62,000 bases of DNA from Mesostigma viride (taxonomy: Eukaryota > Streptophyta > Mesostigmatophyceae > Mesostigmatales > Mesostigmataceae). Below the pieces are notes generated by a model. The model was given only the letters and a program-made list of their open reading frames with translations, was not told the origin of the DNA and ran no database searches. Position numbers and translations under genes: made by a program. Below are positions 1 to 9,296 of this stretch, one piece after another. Location: the NCBI GenBank assembly GCA_009746045.1, contig RPFO01002176.1:197501-259500 (forward strand). Reading direction: 5' to 3'. Positions within the stretch are counted from its first letter, which is position 1. Every line of letters starts with the position of its first letter.

Positions 1-1371
1 TGACCCTAGCCAAGCGTTAGTGGTTCACTCGGCTCCTCCCGCGGCCTCGCCATCGGTATCGCCTGACCCTAAACGCAGCTGCTCATCCTTTCCGCGCGAA
101 CCGCGTTTCAAGCCCTACTCCTTCCATGCGACACTTACGACTGGTACAACAACATTTCCCCGGCAACTGCTATGCAGTGCATTTTCTCCGGGGACTACGC
201 CTCGCTTCTTGAGCTGTGCCTCCACCTTCACAGCATCCGCCGCCTCCTGGAATATGACGGCACTGATTTTACTCAGAGCCGCGAGCAGCTGCTGACGGGC
301 CTCTATCCCCAGTCCGAGCTTCAGCACATGCTTCTCTGCTCCCGGCTGACGAAGTCTGACGGCGAGATCTGGGCCCCCACCATCTCCGCAGCCGCATACC
401 GCTCCATCCTCACGGAAGCCTTTCAGCAGCACGTGACCCCCCTTGCCGCAGATGTGGCGGCAATGGGCGGCACGCTGGCTGCTGAGCTCCCTCACCTGTC
501 CACCACCGTCACCTCCATGCACCTCCACCCTCCTCGCCTCCACCTCCACTGCCACCTCGATCCACCTCCACCGCCACCCTCAACAAGGCCCGGCAGTTCC
601 TCGACATCGACCAGCGTCTCAATGACACCGCCATCGCCATCGAATGCCTGCAGAACACCGCCGGCATCACCGCCCAGGCAGGAAGGACATCGCTGCCCAG
701 CCGGCATCTGCTGGCCCAGGCAGCGACGCCCCTCCCACCCAGACCTGGGTGGACCTGCTCAAGCACCACACCACCTCCACCACCTCCACCATCGCGGCAC
801 AGCTAAAGCAACAAGCCCTCGACCTCCGCGAGGAGGCCGACCGCGGCCCAGCGCAGCCACAATGTCATCGTCAAGCACTTCGCCCAGCCGGCAGATGAGA
901 CCTCGTCGACTCTTCTCACGGCATTTAAGTGCGACATTCTTGCCCCCATGCAACTCACTGGTGAGCTGCAGATGTCGGCTGTCCGCCTTCCCCGCCCGCG
1001 GGGCCGTAAGGCACTGAGGCCCGGCCCCCGTGCTCCTCACCTTTAAGTACATGGCGGATAAGCCTGGCGCCGCAAGAAGCTCTCGGGGACTCACTACACG
1101 CTGGACGATGCCGGACGTGACCCTGGCCCAGCAACAACGACGACGCGAGCTATACTGGACGACCTACCTCCAGCTCCGGCAGAGCGCAGGGGGGAAACCG
1201 GTATACTGGAGGGGGGACGTCATCCACGTCCACCATAAGCCCTGGCATGCATGCGCAGGCCCCCCTGCCACCCCAGTCTAGGGAATATAGCAGCAGTGTA
1301 GATTAGTAAGGCTTAGCCTACCACGTGCATGGCCCCGGCACGCGCATGTGCGCCCATCATGGCCCCCATGG
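1..1371 (+). pseudogene. ORF1-only LINE copy, family B, 5' cut by window edge (copy 1)
   Basis: This is a decayed copy of the family B ORF1-like gene that is better preserved at 5880-7855 and 33834-35876. The plus strand reads pieces of the same protein in shifting frames: the proline/serine N-terminal part near 30-130, the segment with the HVTPLAADVAAMGG block near 430-470, a Thr/Ser-rich TTSTTSTIAAQL block near 770-800, and the C-terminal block with YWRGDVIHV near 1200-1235. Frames change at least three times, so no full protein can be made. The stop-proximal part ends near 1281, followed by a short stretch of 3' UTR-like sequence that stops at the tail of the oppositely oriented copy at about 1372. 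It has no associated reverse transcriptase. Confidence 0.7.
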
Positions 1372-2575
1372 ATTAATTAATTATCAACATCGCTCCGTTG
1401 GGAGTCAATGTAGCGCATATCCCTGAGAAGGGGCATATGGCTTTTAATACATCCTAGGCTACTTCATGCAAGGGTGGGAATGTAAGCTACCCTTGCTCTA
1501 GGTGCACCAGGGCACCTGCACCCTCATGGTCTATCACGCTATGCCCGGGTAAGGGGGGGAGCATGCCTGTGAGGGAGGAAGATCAGCATGGCTATACAAG
1601 AGCTAGGACATGGCTGCTCGACAGAGAGCATCTCTCTGCATGGCATAGCATGGCTAAATTCTTAATGCAACATCCATGGGGGGGTCCCATTATAGGCATG
1701 GCTTGGCTAAACATAGCCAGGGCGTAGCATGGCTGTACTAGGCTATGGCTGGTGGTGGACCGTGCGTTGGCGGCACGTGACTAGGTGTGTTGGCACAGCT
1801 AGGCAAATAGTCTAGGCATGGCTGCCTTAGCGGCAGTGACGCCAAGGGTTACAATCTAGGGCTATTGCTATTCTAGCCCGCTGGGGGCGTCCACATCTTG
1901 TGGTTGATCATCAGGTCCCCGCCCCTCCAGTACACCTTGGGCTTCTGGGGGTCCTGCTTATGGCGGAGGTATTCCGGCCACAGGTCGCGTCGCTGCTGTT
2001 GCTGAGCGGGGGTGAGGTCGTCATCCAGCGTCCAGGTGAGGTCGTGCAACCGCTTGCGACGAGAGAGGAACCGCTGCTTATCCTCAGGGGAGGGGAAGGT
2101 GAGGAGGACTGGTGGGGGAGCCGCCTTGTCCCGTGAGTGGGGAAGGCGGTGGCACCCGCTCAGTGCTACCTCACCTACCAGGCCCATGAGGGTAAGAAGC
2201 TGGTTCTTGAGCTCGTCAGCAAGAGAGGTTGACGTCTCACCTGGCTTCTGGGGGAAGCGACGTAGCACCACTCGGCACTCGCGGCGAGCGCGGTCGGTGA
2301 CCTCCCGTTGCTGGGCCTGGCGGTGGTTCTCCAGCTCCTGGAGCTTTGTGGCGATGGCGTCGGTGGTGGAGGCGGTCGCTGACCGCAGCAGGTCCGCGTA
2401 GGAGAGCGGCGGGAGGTCGCCAGCATCCTGCCGGGGTGGCTGGGATGCAATGGTGGCCGTCTGCTCCGCTATCTTGGGGACCTGTGTGGCCAGGGCCTCG
2501 GTGTGGGCGGTGATGGCCTCAAGCTTCTTCAGGAGCACGCCACACTTTCCCTCCACCTGGTTAAGGCGGATGATG
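1372..2575 (-). pseudogene. ORF1-only LINE copy, family A, 5'-truncated (copy 2)
   Basis: The minus strand 2556-1873 carries 227 in-frame codons covering the C-terminal half of the family A ORF1-like protein: end of the coiled coil, an RRM-like part (VVLRRFP, then VLLTFPSPEDK), and the C-terminal domain with LTPAQQQQRRDLWPEY and YWRGGDLMI. This order matches L1 ORF1p (Transposase_22 type). The 5' end is cut abruptly near 2575, inside the coiled-coil region, as expected for incomplete target-primed reverse transcription. The 3' UTR runs down to the hairpin CTCC-GTTG-GGAG at 1393-1404 and a TTAATTAA tail near 1372-1385. No ORF2 is present. Confidence 0.75.
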
Positions 2576-2690
2576 CTTTCAACCCCATGGATGATGCTTT
2601 CAACATTTAGTCACGCCCTGCCTATAATGTGCCCCCCATGGATGATGCATTAATAATTTAGCTCAGCCCTGCCTATACAGACAGCAACGC
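2560..2690 (+). repeat. Short tandem fragments of family A 3' UTR
   Basis: The motif GGATGATGC followed by TTCAAC or ATTAAT and then TTTAG occurs three times, and CCTGCCTATA occurs twice. It resembles the 3' UTR segment of the full-length family A copy near 33139-33181. These look like scrambled 3' UTR fragments in plus orientation, lying head to head with the truncated copy at 1372-2575. There is no coding content. Confidence 0.45.
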
Positions 2691-2830
2691 ACAAGGCTAC
2701 ACATTTCCATCTCCATTCATATTCATCATCCTGAACGACTCGAAAACGCGGACAAGATAACGGCAGGCTCGAGCTACCATGGTCCGGATTCTCCCGATTT
2801 CTGGCCTGCGCTGGTTGTCTCTTTGATACA
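2691..2830 (-). repeat. 140-bp dispersed repeat, copy 1
   Basis: Read on the minus strand, this segment matches 25506-25650 and, more loosely, 23797-23940 on the plus strand. Shared landmarks, in order: GAGACAACCAG, GGCCAGAAATC, CATGGTAGCTCGAGCCTGC, CGCGTTT, GTTCAGGATGATG, and GAATGGAGATGGAAATGTGTAG. There is no ORF and no recognisable Pol III box, so the class is unknown (short MITE or SINE fragment). Confidence 0.6.
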
Positions 2831-2869
2831 GAGAGTCACTCTCTGATGAGAAGCCATTAATTAATTAAA

Positions 2870-5540
2870 GAAGCCATTAATAATTAAACTCGTGCTCCCG
2901 TTGGGGAGTCACGGAGCACCGAAGTGCTTTTAATCCCTGTGTGTGCACTACAGGAGAAAGGGCAGAGACCCCCAGTCTCCTTCATGCCAAAGGCATGCCC
3001 CAGCTGCATTCGGGCGCGCTAGCTAAACGGACACGCTAACGATCCGGCAAACTGTGGGTGCAATAAGACCCATGTGAGCATATCATAGCAAGGAGCGTGG
3101 GCAAGTAATCTGAACATAGCCAGGGCGTAGCATGGCTGTACTAGGACTAGGCTAAGGCTATGGCTGGCCGTTGTGTACCGTGCGTTGGCGGCACGTGACT
3201 AGGTGTGTTGGCACAGCTAGGCAACATTCTAGGCATGGCTGCCTTAGCGGCAGTGATGCCAATGGTTACAAGCTAGGGCTACTATTGCTATTCTAGCCGG
3301 CCGCTGGGGGCGTCCACATCTTGTGGTTGATCATCAGGTCCCCGCCCCTCCAGTACACCTTGGGCTTCTGGGGGTCCTGCTTATGGCGGAGGTATTCCGG
3401 CCACAGCCGGTCGCGTCCCTGCTGTTGCTGAGCGGGGGTGAGGTCGTCATCCAGCGTCCAGGTGAGGTCGTGCAACCGCTTGCGACGCGAGAGGAACCGC
3501 TGCTTATCCTCAGGGGACTGGGGAAGGTGAGTAGGACTGGTGGGGGAGCCGCCTTGTCTCGTGAGTGGGGAAGGCGGGGTGGTCCCACGCCGAATGGGGT
3601 AGTTTTTCGCGCATTTTGCAAGAAAAAAACGCTGTTTTCAACTTTTTGATTCGAAATTTTTTCTGGCGATTTGAGAACGCCCGCAAAATTTTGCACAATT
3701 TCGCGTGATTTTTGCACAATTTTCGCACAACTTCACACAATTTCGCACGATTTCACAGGATTTCGCATAATTTTACACGAAGGGTCTAGCTGCAGAGAGA
3801 CCCTTTGAAAATTTTCGCATGAATTCACGCATTTTTTACATGTCGTAATTTTTTTGCAATCGAACTTTTTTGCATGAATTCGCACTTTTTTGGTCGGTTT
3901 TTGGTCAATTTCAGCGAAATTTTCAAGATTTCGCATGATTTTACACTTTTTTGGCCTAGTTTTGGTAAATTTCAGCAAATTTTGCGTGATTTCGCACGAT
4001 TTGCGAAGGGTCTAGCTGCAGAGAGACCCTTTCCGGCCGGCGGAAAATTGGCTCCGCTGCAAATTTTTCGGCAAGAATTTCGGCGCAATGTCCGGTTTTC
4101 GGACGATTGAAACTAGCGTTTTTTTCTTGCAAAAATCTACCCCATTCCGCGTGGGACCACCCGGCGGTGGCACCCACGCAGTTCTACCTCACCTACCAGG
4201 CCCATGAGGGTAAGAAGCTGGTTCTTGAGCTCGTCAGCAAGAGAGGTTGACGTCTCACCTGGCTTCTGGGGGAAGCGACGTAGCACCACTCGGCACTCGC
4301 GGCGAGCGCGGTCGATGACCTCCCGTTGCTGGGCCTGGCGGTGGTCCTCCAGCTCCTGGAGCTTTGTGGCGATGGCGTCGGTGGTGGAGGCGGTCGCTGA
4401 CCGCAGCAGGTCCGCGTAGGAGAGCGGCGGGAGGTCGCCAGCATCCTGCCGGGGTGGCTGGGATGCAATGGTGGCCGTCTGCTCCGCTATCTTGGGGACC
4501 TGTGTGGCCAGGGCCTCGGTGTGGGCGGTGATGGCCTCAAGCTTCTTCAGGAGCACGTAGCCACACTTGCCCTCCACCTGGTTAAGGCGAGAGACAAGTG
4601 CAGCATGCGTTTCCGAAGCCTGCGCCGCAGTGTGTAGCGCCGTGAACTGGGGTTGTAGCTTGTGGACGACCTTGGTTTCCACGTTGGAGACCCGGGCTTC
4701 CACCGTGTTGAGCGTGGTGTTCAGCGATGTCAGCTTCTCGGCCAGTGGCCAGGTCACGTGCTCCTCCAGCACTGCGCGGATGTCATCCTTGCAGAGGGAG
4801 GGAGCCGATGGGGCAGCCGGCTGTGCGAGGCTGGCGTTGATCGCTCGGGTGATGTCGCCGACGCAGCGCTGGTAGTGGCTGGTCAAGATAAACAGGCGTT
4901 GGCTTGGTTCGTCAAAGGTGTAGAGCCAGGACGTGTCGCGGTAGTCGATAGCCGCCCCCCCCTTCAGGGTCACGAAGAGCTTCCGTTCCTGTACGAGGAA
5001 CTCGAGAACCTCGACGCATTCCTGCGGCGACAGTCTCTGCCACTCGACGAGGGAGAACATTCCGTCGCCGGGCAAGTATTGCAGCTCCATTTGTGGCGAT
5101 CGTGGCATGGTTTCTTGGGTTCAGGCGAGGCGCTTGGCGAGGGTTTGGCGGGTAAGCCTGTCGGCTGAACAATGGCGAGGGCGAGAGGGTTGGGCTGGGC
5201 GCTGGGAAGCTGTGCCAGCTCCTTTTCCAGCCCTCGTTTTGCTTTAAGTAAGTAAGTACTTGCGTGTCATGCGCAAAGGCATGCCACGGAGTACTATGCT
5301 AATCTCATTAGAAAAATAATTACACAAAAGTTTAAACAAATATCGTCTGCATCATCGTTTTGCTTTGGTAGTCGTCATAGCTGGTCACGTGCGTAACTTT
5401 GGCAATACTGCGTTTCAGCCGTAACCGATTATACTGGCGAGTGCGTCTGAAAAAAGCGCATCGAATGCAAATGGTCTGACCGAATTTGGGGCTCAGACGC
5501 AAAAGATCTGAGCTCCGCCGTCAGCCATACCGCCGTCAGC
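2870..5540 (-). pseudogene. ORF1-only LINE copy, family A, near full length, split by a TIR transposon (copy 3)
   Basis: This minus-strand copy starts at about 5540 with the same doubled ATGGCTGACGGCGG-type 5' sequence as the copy at 31277. It codes the N-terminal part at 5108-4163: a Trp/Leu-rich segment (SPQECVEVLEF), then a coiled coil (SNVETKVVHKLQ, SRLNQVEGKCG), then the start of the RRM-like part. The reading frame is broken by a 586-bp insertion (3577-4162) and resumes at about 3572-3293 with the C-terminal block YWRGGDLMI. The 3' UTR reaches a hairpin at 2892-2912 (bulged, loop GTTG on the plus strand) and an AATTAATTAA tail. The run of eight G that is seven in the copy at 31277 is intact here. 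No ORF2 or endonuclease is found. It is non-autonomous at best. Confidence 0.75.
3577..4162. mobile_element. 586-bp TIR transposon (MITE-like) inside the copy-3 ORF1
   Basis: The ends are inverted repeats of 26 bp with one mismatch: left 3577-3602 begins GGGTGGTCCCACG, right 4137-4162 ends CGTGGGACCACCC. The flanks GGCG (3573-3576) and GGCG (4163-4166) fit a 4-bp target duplication; removing the element plus one GGCG restores the intact family A sequence seen near 2148 and 32692. The interior is AT-rich with many degenerate TTTCGCACGATTT-like units, and twice holds the hairpin AAGGGTCT...AGACCCTT (3780-3805 and 4006-4031). There is no transposase ORF. The superfamily is not assigned. Confidence 0.85.
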
Positions 5541-5896
5541 CATTCTGAGAATGCCATGCCCTAGCCCTTGTATAGCCATGGTAGGACTGTTTGCACCCAT
5601 CCATCCATCCATCCATCCATCCATCGGGGTTAATGCTCCGTGACTCCCCAACGGGAGCACGAGTCTAATTAATTAATTAATTTATTATTTGTATAGCCAT
5701 GGTGATCTTCCCCCCCCATGACAGGCTCCCCTTAGTTGGTTTGAGCTTGAGACTCTGGTGGGGCAGGTGCCCTTGGTGCACCTCGAGCAAGTACGTGTCG
5801 GTTACATTCCCACCCTTGCAGGAAGTAGCTTAGAATGTATTAAAAGCCATTTGCCCCTTCTCTGGGATATTGAATTGAATTGAATTGAATTGTAAC
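5541..5896 (+). repeat. Two plus-strand 3' UTR fragments joined head-to-head to copy 4
   Basis: The segment 5541-5690 contains a (CATC)n tract at about 5607-5636, the bulged hairpin GTG-A-CTCCC-CAAC-GGGAGCAC at 5640-5660, and an (ATTA)n tail. The segment 5690-5875 is the shared 3' UTR block (GATCTTCC, then GGTGCACCT, then CACCCTTGCAGGAAGTAGC). It ends in a (TTGAA)n tract at 5871-5893, where the minus-strand 3' UTR of the next copy begins. The arrangement is an imperfect inverted repeat of 3' UTRs. There is no gene. Confidence 0.6.
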
Positions 5897-7855
5897 ATAA
5901 CTCCGTTGGGAGTATATGTAGCACATAGCCCGTGAGAGGGGGCATATGGCCTATCATACATCCTAAGCTACTTCCTGCAAGGGTGGGGATGTAAAGGACC
6001 CTTGCTCTAGGTGCACCAGGGCACGTGCATCCCCATGATCTTCAAGCTATGCCCAGCGAAGGGGGAGCCTGTCATGGGGGGGAAGATCAGCATAGCTATA
6101 CAAAGGCTAAAGCGGGGCTCTCAGCAGAGAGTTACTCCCTGCATGGGCACAACATAACTAAATAAAGCTAGGCATCATCTGGAGTGTGGCTCATCATAGG
6201 CACACATGTACATGATTAAATAAAGCGCGTGGCTTAGCTGGGATAGTGCCTCTAGGAGGCGTACATGTACATGGCCACGGTCTATCTATTCTACACTACT
6301 ACTGCTGTATTCCCCTAAGCTGGGGCGTCTGGAGTCGCTGGGGCCGCGGGGGTCACCTGCCAGGGCTTGTGGCCGACGTAGATGGCCGCCCCCTTCCAGT
6401 ACACCGGCTGGCCCGCCTTGGTCTGCCGGAGCTGGAGGTAGGTCGGCCATAGCTCCCGTCGCCGTTGTTGCTGCGCCAGGGTCAGGTCGTTATCAAGGGT
6501 GAAGAGAGTCTTCTCGAGCCGCTTGCGGCGTATGAGAAAAGAAATCTTGTCCGCCGGGGTCTTAAAGGTGAGAAGGAGCGGGGGCGGCCCTGCCTTACCC
6601 CGCGCGCGGGGAAGGCGGTGGGCGGCCAGCTCGATCTCACCAGTAAGGCCCATGCGATCAAGGATTTCTCTCTCAAAAGCACGTGCAAGCTTCTCGGAAT
6701 TCTCACCTTCCTCCATCTTGAGATTCTTGACAATGACGTTAAGGCTGCGCTTGGCGAGCTCGGCCTCCTCGCGGAGGTCAAGCGTCTGCCGCTGGAGCTG
6801 TGCTGCGACGGCGGAGGTGGTGGAGGTGGTGTGCTGCTTAAGCATGTCCGCCCAGGTCGTGATGGGAGGAGCATCGCCGGCCAGGCCAGCAGGGGCTGGC
6901 TTGGCGGCAATGTCCTTCACCGCCTGGGCGGTGAGGCCGGCGGTGTTCTGCAGGACCTCGATGGCGATTGCGTTGTCTTTAAGACGCTGGTCGATTTCAC
7001 GGAGCTGGGCGGTGATGGCGTCGGAGGTGGGGGTGGTGGCGGTGGAGGAGGCGAGGAGGGTGGCGGTGGCGGTGGGGATGGTGGGGAGCTCAGCAGCCAG
7101 CGTGCGACGCACAGCTGCCACATCTGCAGCTAGGGGCGTCACGTGCTGTGAGAGGGCTTCGTTGAGGTGGAGGAGGAGGGCGGATTCGGTCAGGGGGATG
7201 GGGCGCCAGACGTCAATGGCACAGCGCTGAAGGATGGAAAAGAGGGCGGCAAGCTGAAGGCGCGGTCGCGTCCAGCCAGTCAGGTCAGGTGCACGAGGCT
7301 GGAACTGGCCGTCAGACTGGCTGCGGAAGCATTTATGGCGTTGGAGGCGCTGGCACAGGTCGAAAATGGAGGCATACGACCCATAAAACAAAAGCTCCAG
7401 GATCCGGATAGGTGGCCTGTCGAAATAGCCGTGTCTGTTGACGTCGAAGGTGGAAAATAACTCGTCAACGTCAAAGTCGTACTCAGACCAGCTAGGTTCG
7501 GTTGGGACTTGGGCGGCTGCGTTTGGGCTCGGGCGAGGCTGAAGGCGAGGCGGGGAGCCCGGGAGGGTGCTGGGCGACTACTAGTGCGCGGCTAGTGTCA
7601 CTGCCGCCTGCCGGACCTGATGGCGAAGCTGCAGCCGAAGCTGCAGACGTATTTTCATTGCCGAGCGCAGCCGTCAGGCTGCGTTGCGTCGATGGGCGTT
7701 TGCTCATCGTATATTGCGTAATAGCGTCGGAAAATTATATCAGCATGTGCGTCTTAGAAAGACGAAGCGATTGTGATATTCACAGCTGAATTCGGCGCTC
7801 AAACGTGAAAGTTATGAGCTCCGACAGCCATGGCTACCTCGTGGCTCGTGGCTTA
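5880..7855 (-). pseudogene. ORF1-only LINE copy, family B, nearly full length (copy 4)
   Basis: The ATG is at 7707 (reads MSKRPSTQRSL). The frame stops at 7492 and the protein continues in another frame from about 7500 to 6315, so one frameshift near 7500 breaks it. The downstream part has about 390 sense codons: an N-terminal region, a predicted coiled coil (QLREIDQRLKDNAIAIEVLQ), a low-complexity TTSTTSAVAAQLQ segment, an RRM-like part (LNVIVKNL, then PLLLTFKTPADK), and a C-terminal domain (LTLAQQQRRRELWPTY, YWKGAAIYV). This is L1 ORF1p architecture. The 3' UTR runs to hairpin ACTCC-GTTG-GGAGT at 5900-5913. No ORF2 follows. The 5' UTR (7708-7855) matches that of the copy at 33834. Confidence 0.75.
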
Positions 7856-7875
7856 TGGATTATACGGCTGCGCTC

Positions 7876-7940
7876 TGGGATATGTGCTACATATACTCCC
7901 AACGGAGTTATGTTCCTAATTAATTAATTACTTAATGAAG
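7876..7940 (+). mobile_element. Severely 5'-truncated 3' end of an ORF1-only LINE
   Basis: About 65 bp match the last bases of the copy at 33834-35876: ATGTGCTACATATACTCCC, the hairpin ACTCC-CAAC-GGAGT at 7895-7908, TTATGTTCCT, and an (AATT)n tail. Nothing of the ORF is present. This is the form expected from abortive target-primed reverse transcription that starts at the hairpin-tail end. Confidence 0.7.
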
Positions 7941-7984
7941 GCCACCACCCCCCAAATGGTGAGGCATCCGCGTGTGACTATAAG

Positions 7985-8450
7985 TTCGCCGCGGACCGGC
8001 ACTGAACGCAAATGGTTTTCACCTTAATTTGCGGCGTGCCAAATCAGAATATACGCTTGGCTGATCTCGATAGTACCGGCTACGCCCCCTTCTCAAGAAG
8101 GTTCCAGCCGTGTTCAGCCCGTCTCACGTGTCGAGACTGAACAAGTCTCGAGTGGACACGTGTGTAGTAAGTACTCCTACACACACAGATCTCGAATGAT
8201 TTATCTAGTACCAAATCCGAATGGCTTGCATCACTCCCTGGAAAGGAGAACTTTTGCGGTTGGACTGTAGGTGTCAGCTGGCGATGCCTTAGGATCAGGA
8301 GACGTCCGTCCTATAGTCAGCAAAAGTGGGTGCGAGAGGTCCTCAGTTCGATTCCGGCCTGGATTCATTTGCAGATCGCGTTTTCCGCGGACCGGCACTG
8401 AACGCAAATGGTTTTCACCTTTGCGGCGTGCCAAATCAGAATAAGTTTGG
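7985..8450 (+). repeat. tRNA-like SINE candidate with duplicated body segment
   Basis: A roughly 55-bp segment beginning CGCGGACCGGCACTGAACGC occurs at 7989-8050 and again at 8387-8440. Just before the second copy, 8305-8363 resembles a shortened tRNA: a TCCGTC acceptor-like start, an A-box-like TATAGTCAGC at 8312-8321 and a good Pol III box B, AGTTCGATTCC (8345-8355). The anticodon arm is missing or degenerate, so this is not a functional tRNA gene. A tRNA-derived SINE is the best reading, but the boundaries are not fixed. The segment 8450-8876 shows no gene. Confidence 0.4.
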
Positions 8451-8876
8451 CATGCACATCGGATTCGGGTCGTGGTGCCCGCAACCCTGTAACTAGGAAC
8501 TAGACATAGCCACATCCATCCACCCCATCCCATATTCATTTCCCTGAGCTAGGACTTTTGCACGCAGTTACGTGTCAATTAATTAATAAGTTCATGGCCA
8601 TCAGCTCGCGTCTTAGCCTACATCTTGAGCCCACCTCACCTTAATACCTCATGCCTTTAAGGCATCTGCTTTGCGCCAGCCTACATCTTGTTGTATTGCA
8701 CTCGCAGCTTTGCGCCCGCACCATCATACGGAAAATGCGCTCTGTGGACTGCCCGCAGTGAGAGTGTTGTGGCAGTGAGAGTTCAGCTAGTGCAAGCTAG
8801 TCGAGGGCGCCCTTCCTCCTTCTTGTTGTGTACAGAAGCTAATAGTTTCGTTACTTTGTGTTGGCACTTGTGCACC

Positions 8877-8895
8877 CACGTGACGTAGTCACGTG
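8877..8895. promoter_or_regulatory. Perfect palindrome with two CACGTG boxes
   Basis: CACGTGAC-GTA-GTCACGTG is a perfect 8-bp inverted repeat containing two G-box cores. It is followed by TTATTAATTAAT. A similar unit, ACGTGAC-TGC-GTCACGT, lies at about 36102-36118 next to another TTAATTAA tract. The function is unknown; it could be a bZIP/bHLH site or part of a repeat end. The segment 8896-9296 holds only short repeats (two copies of CCTCTGGGACTTTGTA near 9135) and the presumed 3' flank of ATAD3. Confidence 0.35.
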
Positions 8896-9296
8896 CTTAT
8901 TAATTAATACTAATATGACCTAGACCCTTGGAATTCCTACGGGCTCCCATTCATACCTTTGGCTACTCCTGAGAGCCGATACGCATGAGCAGAAACCAGT
9001 TCTAGGTCACCCCAGGAAAACTGTTGCGCAGTGGAGAGAGCTGACCCATCCTTGGAGGGCCACAGCCTGTGCCCTGATCGTTGCACAAGCCAAGGCATGG
9101 TCCGCTGACCCAACTTTGTAACCAGTGCCTGGCCTCTGGGACTTTGTAGCCAGTGCCAGGCCTCATTCCAGGCGACCTGGCCATGATCGAGAGGCCCGCA
9201 GCTTGCTTTTACAGAGGCCTGGATGCCGGCCTTCCCGTGAAAGTGGCCGGTGCCTTCACTGGTTAACGGGCTGATGCGCGACCACAGGCTCCTCCT

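Noticed and set aside
8305-8363. Functional tRNA gene
   Set aside because: Box B is good, but the acceptor stem pairs poorly and the anticodon arm is missing.
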